Positions 15,659 through 24,560 of a stretch of 64,000 bases of DNA are shown here, in pieces (the stretch's first letter is position 1; each line of letters begins with the position of its first letter). The notes under the pieces are model-generated. The model had not been told where the DNA came from. It made no database searches and was given only the letters and a program-made list of their open reading frames with translations. Made by a program: the position numbers and the translations under genes. Source of the DNA: GCA-2861595 sp035525365. GTDB lineage: Bacteria; Actinomycetota; Acidimicrobiia; Acidimicrobiales; GCA-2861595. The stretch covers positions 5,865-69,864 of the forward strand of contig DATLEK010000092.1 in the NCBI GenBank assembly GCA_035525365.1. Reading direction: 5' to 3'.

Positions 15659-16744
15659 CTAGGCAGGCAGAAGACCTGCCTGCTGGAGCGCTATGCGGAA
15701 GTCATGGGGGTTGGAGGCGGCGGCCATGGCGCTACGCAGGTCGACCAGCCCGTTCTTGAACAGGGCGAACACACTCTGGTCGAAGGTCTGCATGCCGTAG
15801 TACTCGCCGTCGGCGATGATCTCGTCGATGGTGTCGTTGCCTCCCCGCTCGGGGTCGACGATGCGGTCGAATATTCGGCCGGTCATCACGAGCACCTCGA
15901 GGGACGGGATCCTGCCGACCCCGTCACAGCGCTCCAGCAGGCGCTGGCTGATGACTCCCCGGAGCGACGAGGCGAGGCTCAGTCGTACCTGCTTCTGCTG
16001 GAAGGGGGGAAAGAAGTCCACGATGCGGTTCACGGTCTCGACAGCGTTGGTCGTGTGGAGCGTCGAGAGGACGAGGTGACCCGTCTCAGCCGCGGCCAGG
16101 GCGGCCCAGACGGTCTCGGGATCTCGCATCTCGCCGATGAAGATGACGTCAGGATCCTGCCGGAGCACCCGCTTCATGGCCATGGCGTAGTCAGCGGTGT
16201 CGGTGCCGATCTCCCGTTGGTTGACGATGGCCTTCTTGTCGACGTGAAGCACCTCGATGGGGTCCTCAACCGTCACGATGTTGACTGGTCGGGTGTCGTT
16301 GATGTGGTCGATCATGGCGGCGATAGTGGTGGTCTTGCCCGACCCGGTGGGCCCTGTCACCAGCACAAGGCCTCGTTGCTCGTCGGCCAGCCGCCGCACG
16401 ACTGAAGGGAGCCCGAGCGACTCGAAGGACGGGATGCCCGGGAGAACCCGCCGGAAGACAAGCCCGACAGAGCCCCTTTGCCGGAAGATGTTCACCCGGA
16501 ACCGGCCCAGACCGGAGATGCCCAGCGCGAAATCCGCTTCGGCTGTCTTCACGAACTCGTCCGCCCGATCATTCGACATGATCGCAAAACCCATCCGTTC
16601 AGCATCCTCAGGGGTGACCCGTTCGAAGGAAGTAGCGATCAGCTTCCCGTCGACCCGGACGTGCGGAGGCGAACCCACTTTGACGTGGAGGTCCGATCCC
16701 TGCTGTTCGACCGTGTAGCGCAGCAACTCATTGAGATCGAGCAT
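15659..16744 (-). CDS. pilT: Type IV pilus retraction ATPase PilT
   Basis: A 361-residue hexameric ATPase that powers pilus retraction. Motifs are Walker A GPTGSGKTTTIAAMIDHIN, Asp box VEDPIEV, Walker B DPDVIFIGEMRDPET, His box AAAETGHLVLSTLHTTNA, and the PilT signature AIVNQREIGTD. It is full length. No other pilus gene is in the window, and it sits between cca and a GNAT gene where M. tuberculosis has none. It probably acts with a pilus encoded elsewhere. Confidence 0.93.
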   Translation of the reverse strand: MLDLNELLRYTVEQQGSDLHVKVGSPPHVRVDGKLIATSFERVTPEDAERMGFAIMSNDRADEFVKTAEADFALGISGLGRFRVNIFRQRGSVGLVFRRVLPGIPSFESLGLPSVVRRLADEQRGLVLVTGPTGSGKTTTIAAMIDHINDTRPVNIVTVEDPIEVLHVDKKAIVNQREIGTDTADYAMAMKRVLRQDPDVIFIGEMRDPETVWAALAAAETGHLVLSTLHTTNAVETVNRIVDFFPPFQQKQVRLSLASSLRGVISQRLLERCDGVGRIPSLEVLVMTGRIFDRIVDPERGGNDTIDEIIADGEYYGMQTFDQSVFALFKNGLVDLRSAMAAASNPHDFRIALQQAGLLPA

Positions 16745-16852
16745 TGGGACATTCTCCTACACCGAGGGCACCCGTTCTGTCGATCCTGCCGAATGGCCTC
16801 CTTGGGCTCGGCACGCCTGTCCGGGTCGGCGGTTTGTAGTGTCGGGGATGTT

Positions 16853-17566
16853 GTGAGACGCGGTGGCACAGATGTCCTGCGGTCCGGGCGCGAGAGTTTG
16901 CGGACGGGGCCGTGGCGGGGTGACGCCGAGGTGGCATGCCTGAGCCCCCTCCCCGACGCGCCCGCGCCATCGGCACCGTTCGTTCGCCAGTGCCTGGAGC
17001 AGCTGTCAGCCCGTGGTTTCTCGAGGGTGGTCACGACTGCTCTGTCTGAGCCTGAGCAGGTCGGATTTCTCGATGCCGGCTTCTGCATCGAGGAGAACCT
17101 GCACCTGCTGGTGCACGACCTGAGGCGGTTACCCGCCGCCGTGCAGGCACCACTCCGCAGAGCTGGCCACTCCGACCGTCGCTCGGTACTCCAGGTTGAC
17201 GCCCAGGCCTTCCCCCCGTTCTGGCGGATCGACGAGCAGGGGTTGTCCGACGCCTTGGCCGCCACGCCCCGCAACAGGTTCCGCGTGGCATCAGGCGAGA
17301 CCGGCGTAACCGCCTACGCCATCACCGGGCGCGCCGGGCGACGGGGGTTTCTCCAGCGGCTCGCCGTTCATCCCGAACTTCAGCACAGGGGGCTCGGCCG
17401 GGCTTTGGCCACTGACGCGCTGCACTGGCTCCGCAGGTGGCGCGTCGATCGGGCGGTGGTCAACACCCAGCTCGACAACATCCGCGCCCTCAGGCTCTAC
17501 GAGAGCCTCGGCTTCCGCCGTGAAGGCACCTGCTTGTCGGTTCTCAGCCGGGGCCTCGACAGATGA
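16853..17566 (+). CDS. GNAT-family N-acetyltransferase
   Basis: About 237 residues. The C-terminal half is a GNAT domain with the acetyl-CoA loop (LQRLAVHPELQHRGLGRALATDALHWL) and the ending LRLYESLGFRREGT. The N-terminal half is less conserved (FVRQCLEQLSARGFSRVVTTALSEPEQVGFLDAGFCIEENLHLLVHDL) and looks like a second, degenerate GNAT half. The start is taken as GTG 16853, with a weak GGGG site; ATG 16793 is an alternative. The stop overlaps the next gene (ATGA). The acceptor substrate is unknown. Confidence 0.8.
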   Translation: MRRGGTDVLRSGRESLRTGPWRGDAEVACLSPLPDAPAPSAPFVRQCLEQLSARGFSRVVTTALSEPEQVGFLDAGFCIEENLHLLVHDLRRLPAAVQAPLRRAGHSDRRSVLQVDAQAFPPFWRIDEQGLSDALAATPRNRFRVASGETGVTAYAITGRAGRRGFLQRLAVHPELQHRGLGRALATDALHWLRRWRVDRAVVNTQLDNIRALRLYESLGFRREGTCLSVLSRGLDR

Positions 17567-19578
17567 GCCACATGAGGTGGCCGAATGTGTTCATGGCCGC
17601 ATCCGTCATCGCGGCAGCGGTTGCGGTGTCCAACTCGACACCTGTGGTGCTCGCCGGGCCGGCGCACGTCGCTTTTCCGAAAGCAACTGCGGCGCCTGAC
17701 GACCGCCTTCAACTTGCTTCGCAGACCTCGTGGGTCGGCCCGGGTGGGGAGCTCGTCCTTCGACTCGGTGTGATCACGACGAAGCCTCCTCAGGAGGTCG
17801 AGCTGGCCGTCGCCGTCTACCGGCGCGTCATGAGCCGGACGGAGTTCGCCCAGACCCTGGAGGGGCGTCTGCGGGGCGTTCCTCTCACGGTCACTCCGCC
17901 GACACCACTCTCCGATCTCGCCACCGATGCGGCCGGCGCGGTAGTGGTGCGCCTGGCCCTCCAGGATCCCACCCAGCCGCCAGATCGGCTTCGCTTGCGG
18001 CTCGGAGAGGAGGGTGTGTACCCGGTTCGGGTCGAGGTTCGAAACGCCGGTGGCGGTCCTCCACTGGCCACCCTCGTGACGCACATGGTGTACACGACTC
18101 CCCCGAAGGAAGGCGGGTTCGCCCTGAGAGTCGCCCTGGTGCTCCCGGTCCACGCCCCGCCCGCCCTCCAGCCTGGGGGGAAGAGAGTTCTCGCCTTACC
18201 GGAGGTCGAGGCGCTCGGCCAGCTGATCGGGGCCATCCAGGCCTACCCGCTGGTGCCCCTCACTCTCCTCCCCACCCCTGAGACACTCGACGCGCTCGAG
18301 GCGAGCGCCAGGAACGAAGATCCTGAGACCCTCACCAACCTCGGGGCCAGCACAGACGGCCGCCAAGTCGTGGGCGGTACGTACGTGCCCGTGGACTTAC
18401 GGGATTTCACTGAGCGGCTGCGAACCGAAAGAACGGCCCAGCTCGACCGCGGCACCCGGGCCATCGAGCGGGCCCTGGGTACACGCGTGGACACTCGCAC
18501 CTGGGTGGCAGCCGAGCCGCTCGATGAAAATGCCGTTCTACAACTCCGACAGCACCAGGTTGATCGTCTGGTGGTGCCAGAGATCGCCATGGAGCCGGTG
18601 GATCTCGACCTGACCCTGGCCCAGCCTTTTGACCTGGAGGTGCGCTCCTTGAGCCGGCCGAGGGTTCTGGCTGCAGACCGGACCCTCAGCTCCCATTTTG
18701 CCAAGTCCGATGATCCCGTCCTCGCCGCCCATCGCCTGCTGGCTGATCTCGCCGTGGTCTATGGCGACAGCCCCAGCAGGTCTCGCGTGGTCGTCGCCAT
18801 GGCTCCACGGTCATGGCGACCCTCCAGGGCTTTCCTGGACGCCCTCCTGGCCGGCATCTCCACCAGCTCGATCCTCGGCGGATCCACCCTCGACACCGGC
18901 TTCACCGACGTGCAGCCCGCGACATCACGACCAAATGTTCCTCTGGTACGCCAGCTCCTGCCGTCCCCGAATGCGGGCCTGTTGCCGGCTGACGCGATCA
19001 GCCTGGCCCGGAACCGCCTGACGGGGTTCTCCAGCATCATCGACTCCACCAATCCGTTGGACGACGCTCTCGAGGAGCTCGTCCTGGTGGCGCAGGGAGT
19101 CGAACTCCGGCCCGCTCGCCGCGCCGCCTATCTCGATGGCGTCGCCTCGGCCATCGATGACCAGATCGGGCTGATCCAGGTGCCGCCGAACCGATCGATC
19201 ACCCTCACGGCGCGCACCGGGGAGATCCCGGTCACCATTCTCAGCCGGGCTCCCTACCCCGTCCACCTGAAGCTGGAGGTGGAGAGCGAGAAGCTCGAGT
19301 TCCCCAGGGGGGCCAGCCGTGAGGTCAGCCTGTCGAGACGGAACACAACAGAGCGATTCTCGGTTCGCGCTCGGACCTCGGGAACATTTCCTCTCAGGAT
19401 GCGGCTAATTTCTCCGGACGGAACCATGGTTCTCGGTCGCAGCCGGTTCACCGTACGATCGACCGCCGCCTCCGGCGTGGGCATCTTGTTGTCGGCGGGC
19501 GCGGGTGTGTTCCTGCTGCTGTGGTGGGTCCGCCACCATGCCCGGGGCAGGCGTAACCGTCGCCTGGTCCCGGTGTGA
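17563..19578 (+). CDS. DUF6049 family secreted, membrane-anchored protein
   Basis: A 671-residue protein with a signal peptide (residues 1-30), a large extracytoplasmic part and one C-terminal helix (about 640-660, GVGILLSAGAGVFLLLWWV) followed by a basic tail. It corresponds in position and layout to Rv3909, which lies directly before murJ in mycobacteria. A possible partner role in lipid II export or envelope assembly follows from this conserved linkage, not from any motif. The start overlaps the GNAT stop (ATGA), and the end overlaps murJ. Confidence 0.8.
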   Translation: MSHMRWPNVFMAASVIAAAVAVSNSTPVVLAGPAHVAFPKATAAPDDRLQLASQTSWVGPGGELVLRLGVITTKPPQEVELAVAVYRRVMSRTEFAQTLEGRLRGVPLTVTPPTPLSDLATDAAGAVVVRLALQDPTQPPDRLRLRLGEEGVYPVRVEVRNAGGGPPLATLVTHMVYTTPPKEGGFALRVALVLPVHAPPALQPGGKRVLALPEVEALGQLIGAIQAYPLVPLTLLPTPETLDALEASARNEDPETLTNLGASTDGRQVVGGTYVPVDLRDFTERLRTERTAQLDRGTRAIERALGTRVDTRTWVAAEPLDENAVLQLRQHQVDRLVVPEIAMEPVDLDLTLAQPFDLEVRSLSRPRVLAADRTLSSHFAKSDDPVLAAHRLLADLAVVYGDSPSRSRVVVAMAPRSWRPSRAFLDALLAGISTSSILGGSTLDTGFTDVQPATSRPNVPLVRQLLPSPNAGLLPADAISLARNRLTGFSSIIDSTNPLDDALEELVLVAQGVELRPARRAAYLDGVASAIDDQIGLIQVPPNRSITLTARTGEIPVTILSRAPYPVHLKLEVESEKLEFPRGASREVSLSRRNTTERFSVRARTSGTFPLRMRLISPDGTMVLGRSRFTVRSTAASGVGILLSAGAGVFLLLWWVRHHARGRRNRRLVPV

Positions 19579-21173
19579 CCGTCGATCCGCAGCAGCCCCG
19601 GGATCCCTCCTCGAGCCTCGCCCGCAACACGGCGATCATGGCGGTTGGGACACTGCTGTCGCGGATCACTGGTTTCGGCCGTCTCTTCGCCCTCGCCTAT
19701 GCACTCGGTTTCACCCGCCTCACCGACACCTACAACCTGGCCAACGTCACGCCCAACATCGTCTTCGAGCTGGTCCTCGGGGGAGTCTTGTCGGCCACAC
19801 TCGTCCCGGTCTTCGTGTCCCGGTTGTCCACCGAGAAGGACGAGGATGAGGCTTGGCGGGGCATCTCGGCTGTGGTTTCGGCAACTGCTGTCGTTCTGCT
19901 TGTCGTCACGGTGCTGTTCTTCGTGTTGGCTCCGCTGCTAATCCGTCTCTACACCGTCGGAAACCACGGTGCCTCAGCCGACCAGCAACGCGCCGTTGCG
20001 ACCAGTCTGCTGCGCATGTTCGCCCCCCAAGTGGCCTTCTACGGCATGCTCACCGTGACCACGGCGCTGCTGCAGGCACGGCGACGGTTCGCGGTGCCGA
20101 TGTTCGCCCCCGTGCTGAACAACCTGATCGTGATAGTCGTGCTCCTTGCGCTGCCTCACGTGGCTGACGATGTCAGCCTCTCCGGTGTAGGAGGCGATGC
20201 TGGCGCGCGAACGCTCCTCGGTTTCGGCACGACCGCCGGCGTAGCCGTGATGGCTCTGGTCCAGCTCCCGGCTCTGTGGCGGGCCAAGGTGCGTCTGCGC
20301 TTCGTATGGGAACCGCGACACCCCGCCGTGACGACTGTTTTGCGACTGTCGGGCTGGACCTTCGGCCTCGTGGCCGCCAACCAGATCGCTCTTGCCGTCG
20401 TGCTCATTCTCGCCAACAGCCGCTCCGGAGATGTCGCCGCCTACCAGGCGGCGCAGGTCTTTTTTCTCTTGCCCTTTGGCATCTTCGCGGTGTCGGTGAT
20501 GAGCGCCATGCTCCCGGACATGTCGGAGCGCTGGTCTGTAGGCGACATGCAGGGACTTTGCCAGCGGGTTGACCTTGGCCTTCGCACGGTCGCCGCAGTG
20601 CTCGTCCCCGCAGCAGTGGGCTACCTGTGCCTGTCCCGCCCGATCGTCAGCCTGGTCCTGGATCACGGCGCGCTGCGGGCAAGCTCCGCGGAGACCACGG
20701 CCGATGTGCTGGGTCTTCTCGCACTGGGTCTGCCGGCCTACGCCAGCTATCTGTTCTTCATGAGGACCTATCAATCCATGCAGGACACACGATCGATGTT
20801 CTTCCTCTACCTGGTGGAGAACGCTTTGAACATCGTGCTCGCCTTCGCTCTCCACCCGACTCTCGGCGTGCAGGGCCTCGCTCTCGCCCACGCTCTCGCC
20901 TACATCGGCGGCAGCATCGTCGCTCTGCTGCATCTCCACCGCCGCACCGGAGGCATCGCCACCTCTGCCTCGGCTCGGGCATGGCTGCGAATCGCCGGCG
21001 CCAGCGCGGTCATGGCCGGTGCCGTCCTGGCCTCCGCCGCCACGGTGACACCCGCGGCGACAAAGGTCGGGGTGGGGGTGGCGGCCGGTGTTAGCGTGTA
21101 CCTTGTGGCCGCCCGGATCCTGGGCGTCCAAGAGCTATCGATGCTCCTGCGCAACCGGAGGCCCCCTGCGTGA
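19575..21173 (+). CDS. murJ: Lipid II flippase MurJ
   Basis: A 532-residue multi-spanning protein of the MviN/MurJ family. The start region RNTAIMAVGTLLSRITGFGRLFALAYALGFTRLTDTYNLANVTPNIVFELVLGG is diagnostic, and about 14 hydrophobic helices follow. It moves lipid II across the membrane for peptidoglycan synthesis. The GTG start overlaps the DUF6049 stop. Unlike the mycobacterial protein, it ends after the transmembrane part, with no fused pseudokinase or ectodomain; a separate kinase lies 1.2 kb downstream. Confidence 0.95.
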   Translation: MTVDPQQPRDPSSSLARNTAIMAVGTLLSRITGFGRLFALAYALGFTRLTDTYNLANVTPNIVFELVLGGVLSATLVPVFVSRLSTEKDEDEAWRGISAVVSATAVVLLVVTVLFFVLAPLLIRLYTVGNHGASADQQRAVATSLLRMFAPQVAFYGMLTVTTALLQARRRFAVPMFAPVLNNLIVIVVLLALPHVADDVSLSGVGGDAGARTLLGFGTTAGVAVMALVQLPALWRAKVRLRFVWEPRHPAVTTVLRLSGWTFGLVAANQIALAVVLILANSRSGDVAAYQAAQVFFLLPFGIFAVSVMSAMLPDMSERWSVGDMQGLCQRVDLGLRTVAAVLVPAAVGYLCLSRPIVSLVLDHGALRASSAETTADVLGLLALGLPAYASYLFFMRTYQSMQDTRSMFFLYLVENALNIVLAFALHPTLGVQGLALAHALAYIGGSIVALLHLHRRTGGIATSASARAWLRIAGASAVMAGAVLASAATVTPAATKVGVGVAAGVSVYLVAARILGVQELSMLLRNRRPPA

Positions 21174-21529
21174 TCACTGGCTGGTTGTTGAAGGTGGTGC
21201 TGGCCATCGCCCTGGTTGGCTCCCTCGCCGTCGAACTGGGTGCTCCCCTGGTCACCCGGGCGCAGCTCGACGATCTCGCCCACGACGCCGCTGACAACGC
21301 ATCGCTCGAGATCTTGAGTTCCCGGAACGTGGAAGCGGCCAAGGCCGTGGCTGCAGAGATCCTCAACGACAAGAGCGCAGAACTCAAGGAGTTCTCGGTG
21401 GATGAACAGGGTGAGGTCAGCCTCACTGCCGAGCGCGAAGCGCGGTCGTTCCTCCTGAAGAAATGGGACAGGACCAAGAGCTGGTACCTGGTCAAGGTCA
21501 AGGTCACCAGCGACAAGAAGTCCACATGA
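21170..21529 (+). CDS. Small membrane-anchored protein of unknown function
   Basis: A 119-residue protein with one N-terminal helix (LLKVVLAIALVGSLAVELGAPLV) and a charged extracytoplasmic remainder (RAQLDDLAHDAADNASLEILSSRNVEAAKAVAAEIL). It resembles small TadE-like or exported helper proteins, but no family is firmly recognised. It is coupled on both sides: the GTG start overlaps murJ and the stop overlaps degV (ATGA). It therefore belongs to the murJ operon. Confidence 0.65.
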   Translation: MITGWLLKVVLAIALVGSLAVELGAPLVTRAQLDDLAHDAADNASLEILSSRNVEAAKAVAAEILNDKSAELKEFSVDEQGEVSLTAEREARSFLLKKWDRTKSWYLVKVKVTSDKKST

Positions 21530-22380
21530 GCCCGGGTGCTGTCCGCGTCGTGACCGACAGCGCTTGCGATCTCTCCCTGGAGATGGCGAGTGAGCATGGC
21601 GTGGAGGTCGTCCCTCTCACGGTGCGCTTCGGCGCCGACGAGTTCGTTGACCGAATCGACCTTTCGCCGGCACAGTTCTGGGGCCGCCTTTCCGCGTCCA
21701 CCGTTCTTCCGGAGACCGCCGCTCCCTCACCTGGTGCCTTCGAGGCGGTTTTTCTCGCCGCAGCCGAAGCAGGGGCCGCGGGTGTGGCGTGTGTGACGAT
21801 CTCCTCAGCCCTGTCGGCCACCTACCAGGCCGCGCAGTTGGCAGCTCAGAACGTCGTCGGCACGATTTCCGTGGAGGTGATCGATTCCCGTGCCGTAACG
21901 ATGGCCCAGGGGAACGTGGTCCTGCAGGCTGCCCGCCGCGCCGCCAGCGGCGGGACCCTCGATGAGGTCGTCGCTGCCGCACGCGAAATCGTGCCTCGTA
22001 CTCGGACGTTCGCCGCTCTCGACACCCTGGAGAACCTGAAGAAGGGGGGGCGCATCGGCAGTGCCCAGGCTCTGCTCGGGTCCGTGCTGTCTATCAAGCC
22101 GATCATCAAGGTGGAGGGCGGCAAAGTAGAACCCGAATCCCGCCAGCGCACACGGGCACGTTCCTTTCGGTATCTGGCGGAAAAGGTGCGCGAGGCGTTG
22201 CCCGTTGCTGACGTGGCGGTGATGCACGGAGCCGCCGGCGATGTCGGGGTCCTCATCGACCTGTTGGCGGAACTCCATCCTCGGGATCAGATCCTGGTCG
22301 GAGACGTCGGCGCGGTTATTGGGACGCACGCCGGGCCCGGAGTCGTCGGTGTCACCTTCACGGTCTCAGACAGGAAATAG
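21526..22380 (+). CDS. degV: DegV family fatty-acid-binding protein
   Basis: A 284-residue protein with the DegV start VRVVTDSACDLSLEMA and the conserved CVTISSALSATYQAAQLA and VIDSRAVTMAQGNVVLQAA. The KKGGRIGSAQALLGSVLSIKPII segment is also typical. DegV (FakB-type) proteins bind fatty acids and can present them to a kinase for phospholipid synthesis. No FakA kinase gene is seen here. The ATG at 21526 overlaps the preceding stop. Confidence 0.93.
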   Translation: MSPGAVRVVTDSACDLSLEMASEHGVEVVPLTVRFGADEFVDRIDLSPAQFWGRLSASTVLPETAAPSPGAFEAVFLAAAEAGAAGVACVTISSALSATYQAAQLAAQNVVGTISVEVIDSRAVTMAQGNVVLQAARRAASGGTLDEVVAAAREIVPRTRTFAALDTLENLKKGGRIGSAQALLGSVLSIKPIIKVEGGKVEPESRQRTRARSFRYLAEKVREALPVADVAVMHGAAGDVGVLIDLLAELHPRDQILVGDVGAVIGTHAGPGVVGVTFTVSDRK

Positions 22381-22412
22381 CCGGCCGTCACCACTGGGTA
22401 CTGTGGGGGGGC

Positions 22413-23948
22413 GTGCCCGATCCGATCCCGCTACTGGCCGATCGAGTGCTTCTTGGGCGCTATCGGATGGTGCGGGCGATAGCACGCGGTGGGATGGCCG
22501 AGGTCTGGGAGGGCCACGACGAGGTGTTGGCCCGCCCGGTCGCCGTCAAGATCCTCCATCCCCACCTGGCGGCCGACCAGGGGTTCGTGGAGCGGTTCCG
22601 CCGTGAGGCGGTTTCGGCTGCAAAGTTGGCTCATGCCGGCATCGTGGCCACGTTCGACACCGGGACTGACGGAAATGTGGCCTTCATCGTCATGGAGCTC
22701 GTCCGTGGTGAGACGTTGCGCCGCACCATGGAGCAAGCCGGCCGCTTGCCACCTCCTATGGCGGTGACGATTGCCGCCGCGGTGGCTGATGCGCTCGACC
22801 ATGCCCACCGAGCAGGGCTCGTGCACCGGGATATCAAGCCGGCGAACATCCTGCTGCCGGAGCACGACGGCTCCACCGGACCTTTGCTGAGGGTGAAGGT
22901 CGCCGATTTCGGTATCGCCAAGCTCCAGTCGGCCTCGGGCGCCAGCGATCTCACGCAGACCGGCGCCATCGTGGGCACGGCCAAATACCTGTCACCCGAG
23001 CAGGTCCAGGGTCTTGCGCCCGACGCCCGATCCGACGAGTACGCCCTCGGAGTCATGCTCTACGAGATGTTGTGTGGACGCCCGCCTTATGTGGGTGACA
23101 CCGAGCTGGCCACTGCGCTGCAACATGTGCGGGGAGAGCTGCTCGCGCCGCGCCAGCTCGATCCTTCAATCCCCCGTTCGCTGGAGGCGGTGGTGATGCG
23201 GGCGATGGCCAAGGATCCAGACAACCGATATCCATCGGTGGCAGATTTTCGATCGGCCCTGCTCGCCCTTGACCTGGTCGAGGCAACCGGAGTCATAGAG
23301 GACGGCGGGTCTTTCGCCGATGACGCCGTTCCCGCCATCGTACGAGACCCGACCCCGCCGGCGGGAGAGCCGGCCTTGGCCCGGTCCAGGGACCGCAAAG
23401 TCGCCCCGGTCGCGTTCGTAGCCGCGGTCATCGTGGTCGCCCTCGTCGCCGCCGCAGTGCTCCTTCAGGGCGGTGACGAGACGACTGGCAGGGCGCGGTC
23501 CCAGACAGCCGAGGCGCGGCCTGCGGTGACCATCTCATCGGTCCGATCCTTCGATCCCGAGGGGAGCGACGGCGAAGAGAACGAGGCGGACGTGGCCAGG
23601 GCCTACGACGGGCACGCACAGACGGTGTGGCGATCGGACCGGTACAACTCGCGTTCCTTCGGCGGTCTCAAACGGGGCGTAGGCCTGGTGCTGGACCTCG
23701 ATGATCCCAGAGTCATAAACCGGCTGGTCGTCCGCTCCACGAGCTCTCAGTGGTCGGCCTCGGTTTACGTGGCCCCGCGGGCTGGCGAACAGCTCGAAGA
23801 GTGGGGAGCGCCGGTGGCCACCCGGCGCGGGATCGACGGTGACACGACTTTCGACATCAGAGGAAAGCGTGCCGGAGCGGTGCTGCTCTGGATCACTGAT
23901 CCGGGGACCGAACGGCGCATAGCGGTTGCCGAGCTCGTCCTGTCCTGA
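22413..23948 (+). CDS. Transmembrane Ser/Thr protein kinase with a discoidin-like ectodomain
   Basis: A 511-residue kinase. The Hanks-type domain spans about residues 12-290 with intact catalytic residues: K46 in VAVK, HRDIKPAN at 138-145, DFG at 165-167 and GTAKYLSPEQ. One membrane helix lies near 327-345. The extracellular part (370-511) is a beta-rich domain resembling the galactose-binding/discoidin fold (GLVLDLDDPRVINRLVVRSTSSQWSASVYV). In mycobacteria a pseudokinase plus similar ectodomain is fused to MurJ. Here it is separate and looks active, lying downstream of murJ, so a link to flippase control is plausible. The start is GTG. Confidence 0.88.
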   Translation: MPDPIPLLADRVLLGRYRMVRAIARGGMAEVWEGHDEVLARPVAVKILHPHLAADQGFVERFRREAVSAAKLAHAGIVATFDTGTDGNVAFIVMELVRGETLRRTMEQAGRLPPPMAVTIAAAVADALDHAHRAGLVHRDIKPANILLPEHDGSTGPLLRVKVADFGIAKLQSASGASDLTQTGAIVGTAKYLSPEQVQGLAPDARSDEYALGVMLYEMLCGRPPYVGDTELATALQHVRGELLAPRQLDPSIPRSLEAVVMRAMAKDPDNRYPSVADFRSALLALDLVEATGVIEDGGSFADDAVPAIVRDPTPPAGEPALARSRDRKVAPVAFVAAVIVVALVAAAVLLQGGDETTGRARSQTAEARPAVTISSVRSFDPEGSDGEENEADVARAYDGHAQTVWRSDRYNSRSFGGLKRGVGLVLDLDDPRVINRLVVRSTSSQWSASVYVAPRAGEQLEEWGAPVATRRGIDGDTTFDIRGKRAGAVLLWITDPGTERRIAVAELVLS

Positions 23949-24008
23949 GCATCGGCCTCGCTACGCTGGGCCATCGACGAGGTTCTTGGCCTAGATGACG
24001 AGGAGCTG

Positions 24009-24560
24009 GTGCATTCGGCGGCCCGGGGAGATGTTGCCGCCCTCGATGAACTGCTTCGCCGCCACTACGGCCGGGTGTTCGCGCTCTGCAGGCGGATGGC
24101 CGGGAACGAGGCTGACGCTGCCGACGCCGCTCAGGAGGCTCTGATCGCCATCGCCCGCGGCTTGTGCGGTGGACGCTTCGATGGCAGGGCCCAGTTCACT
24201 ACATGGGCCCACCGGGTCACTGTCAACTCGTGCCTGGACGAGCTGCGGCGGAGAAAGCGGCGTCCTGATGCTTTTGAGGAGCTGGACCTCCATGGAGACC
24301 TTTCCTCCATGCGTCCAGCGATGGCTGATGCCATAGCTGATCGTCTCGACGTCGACGCCGCTCTGGCTCGTCTTCCACTCGACTTTCGTGCCGCGGTGGT
24401 GCTCCGGGACCTCTGCGACCTCGACTACGCCACCATCGGGGAAATCCTCGGCATTCCACCCGGGACGGTGCGGTCAAGGATCGCCAGGGGCCGGGCCGCC
24501 CTGGTCCCGTTGCTCGGGAACCCCGGCACTACCCCCCGTCGTCCAACTTCTACGCCATGA
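24009..24560 (+). CDS. ECF-type RNA polymerase sigma factor (SigM-like)
   Basis: A 183-residue sigma factor. Region 2 is ALDELLRRHYGRVFALCRRMAGNEADAADAAQEALIAIARGL, with FTTWAHRVTVNSCLDELRRRKRR. Region 4 is LPLDFRAAVVLRDLCDLDYATIGEILGIPPGTVRSRIARGRAAL. The start is uncertain: GTG 24009 has AGGAG only 3 bases upstream, and the frame is open a little further. It is coupled to its probable anti-sigma factor by ATGA. Position between murJ and trxB matches sigM (Rv3911). Confidence 0.92.
   Translation: MHSAARGDVAALDELLRRHYGRVFALCRRMAGNEADAADAAQEALIAIARGLCGGRFDGRAQFTTWAHRVTVNSCLDELRRRKRRPDAFEELDLHGDLSSMRPAMADAIADRLDVDAALARLPLDFRAAVVLRDLCDLDYATIGEILGIPPGTVRSRIARGRAALVPLLGNPGTTPRRPTSTP

Noticed and set aside
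19974..21131. 385-codon minus-strand frame within murJ
   Set aside because: Antisense shadow of murJ, with no recognisable domain.
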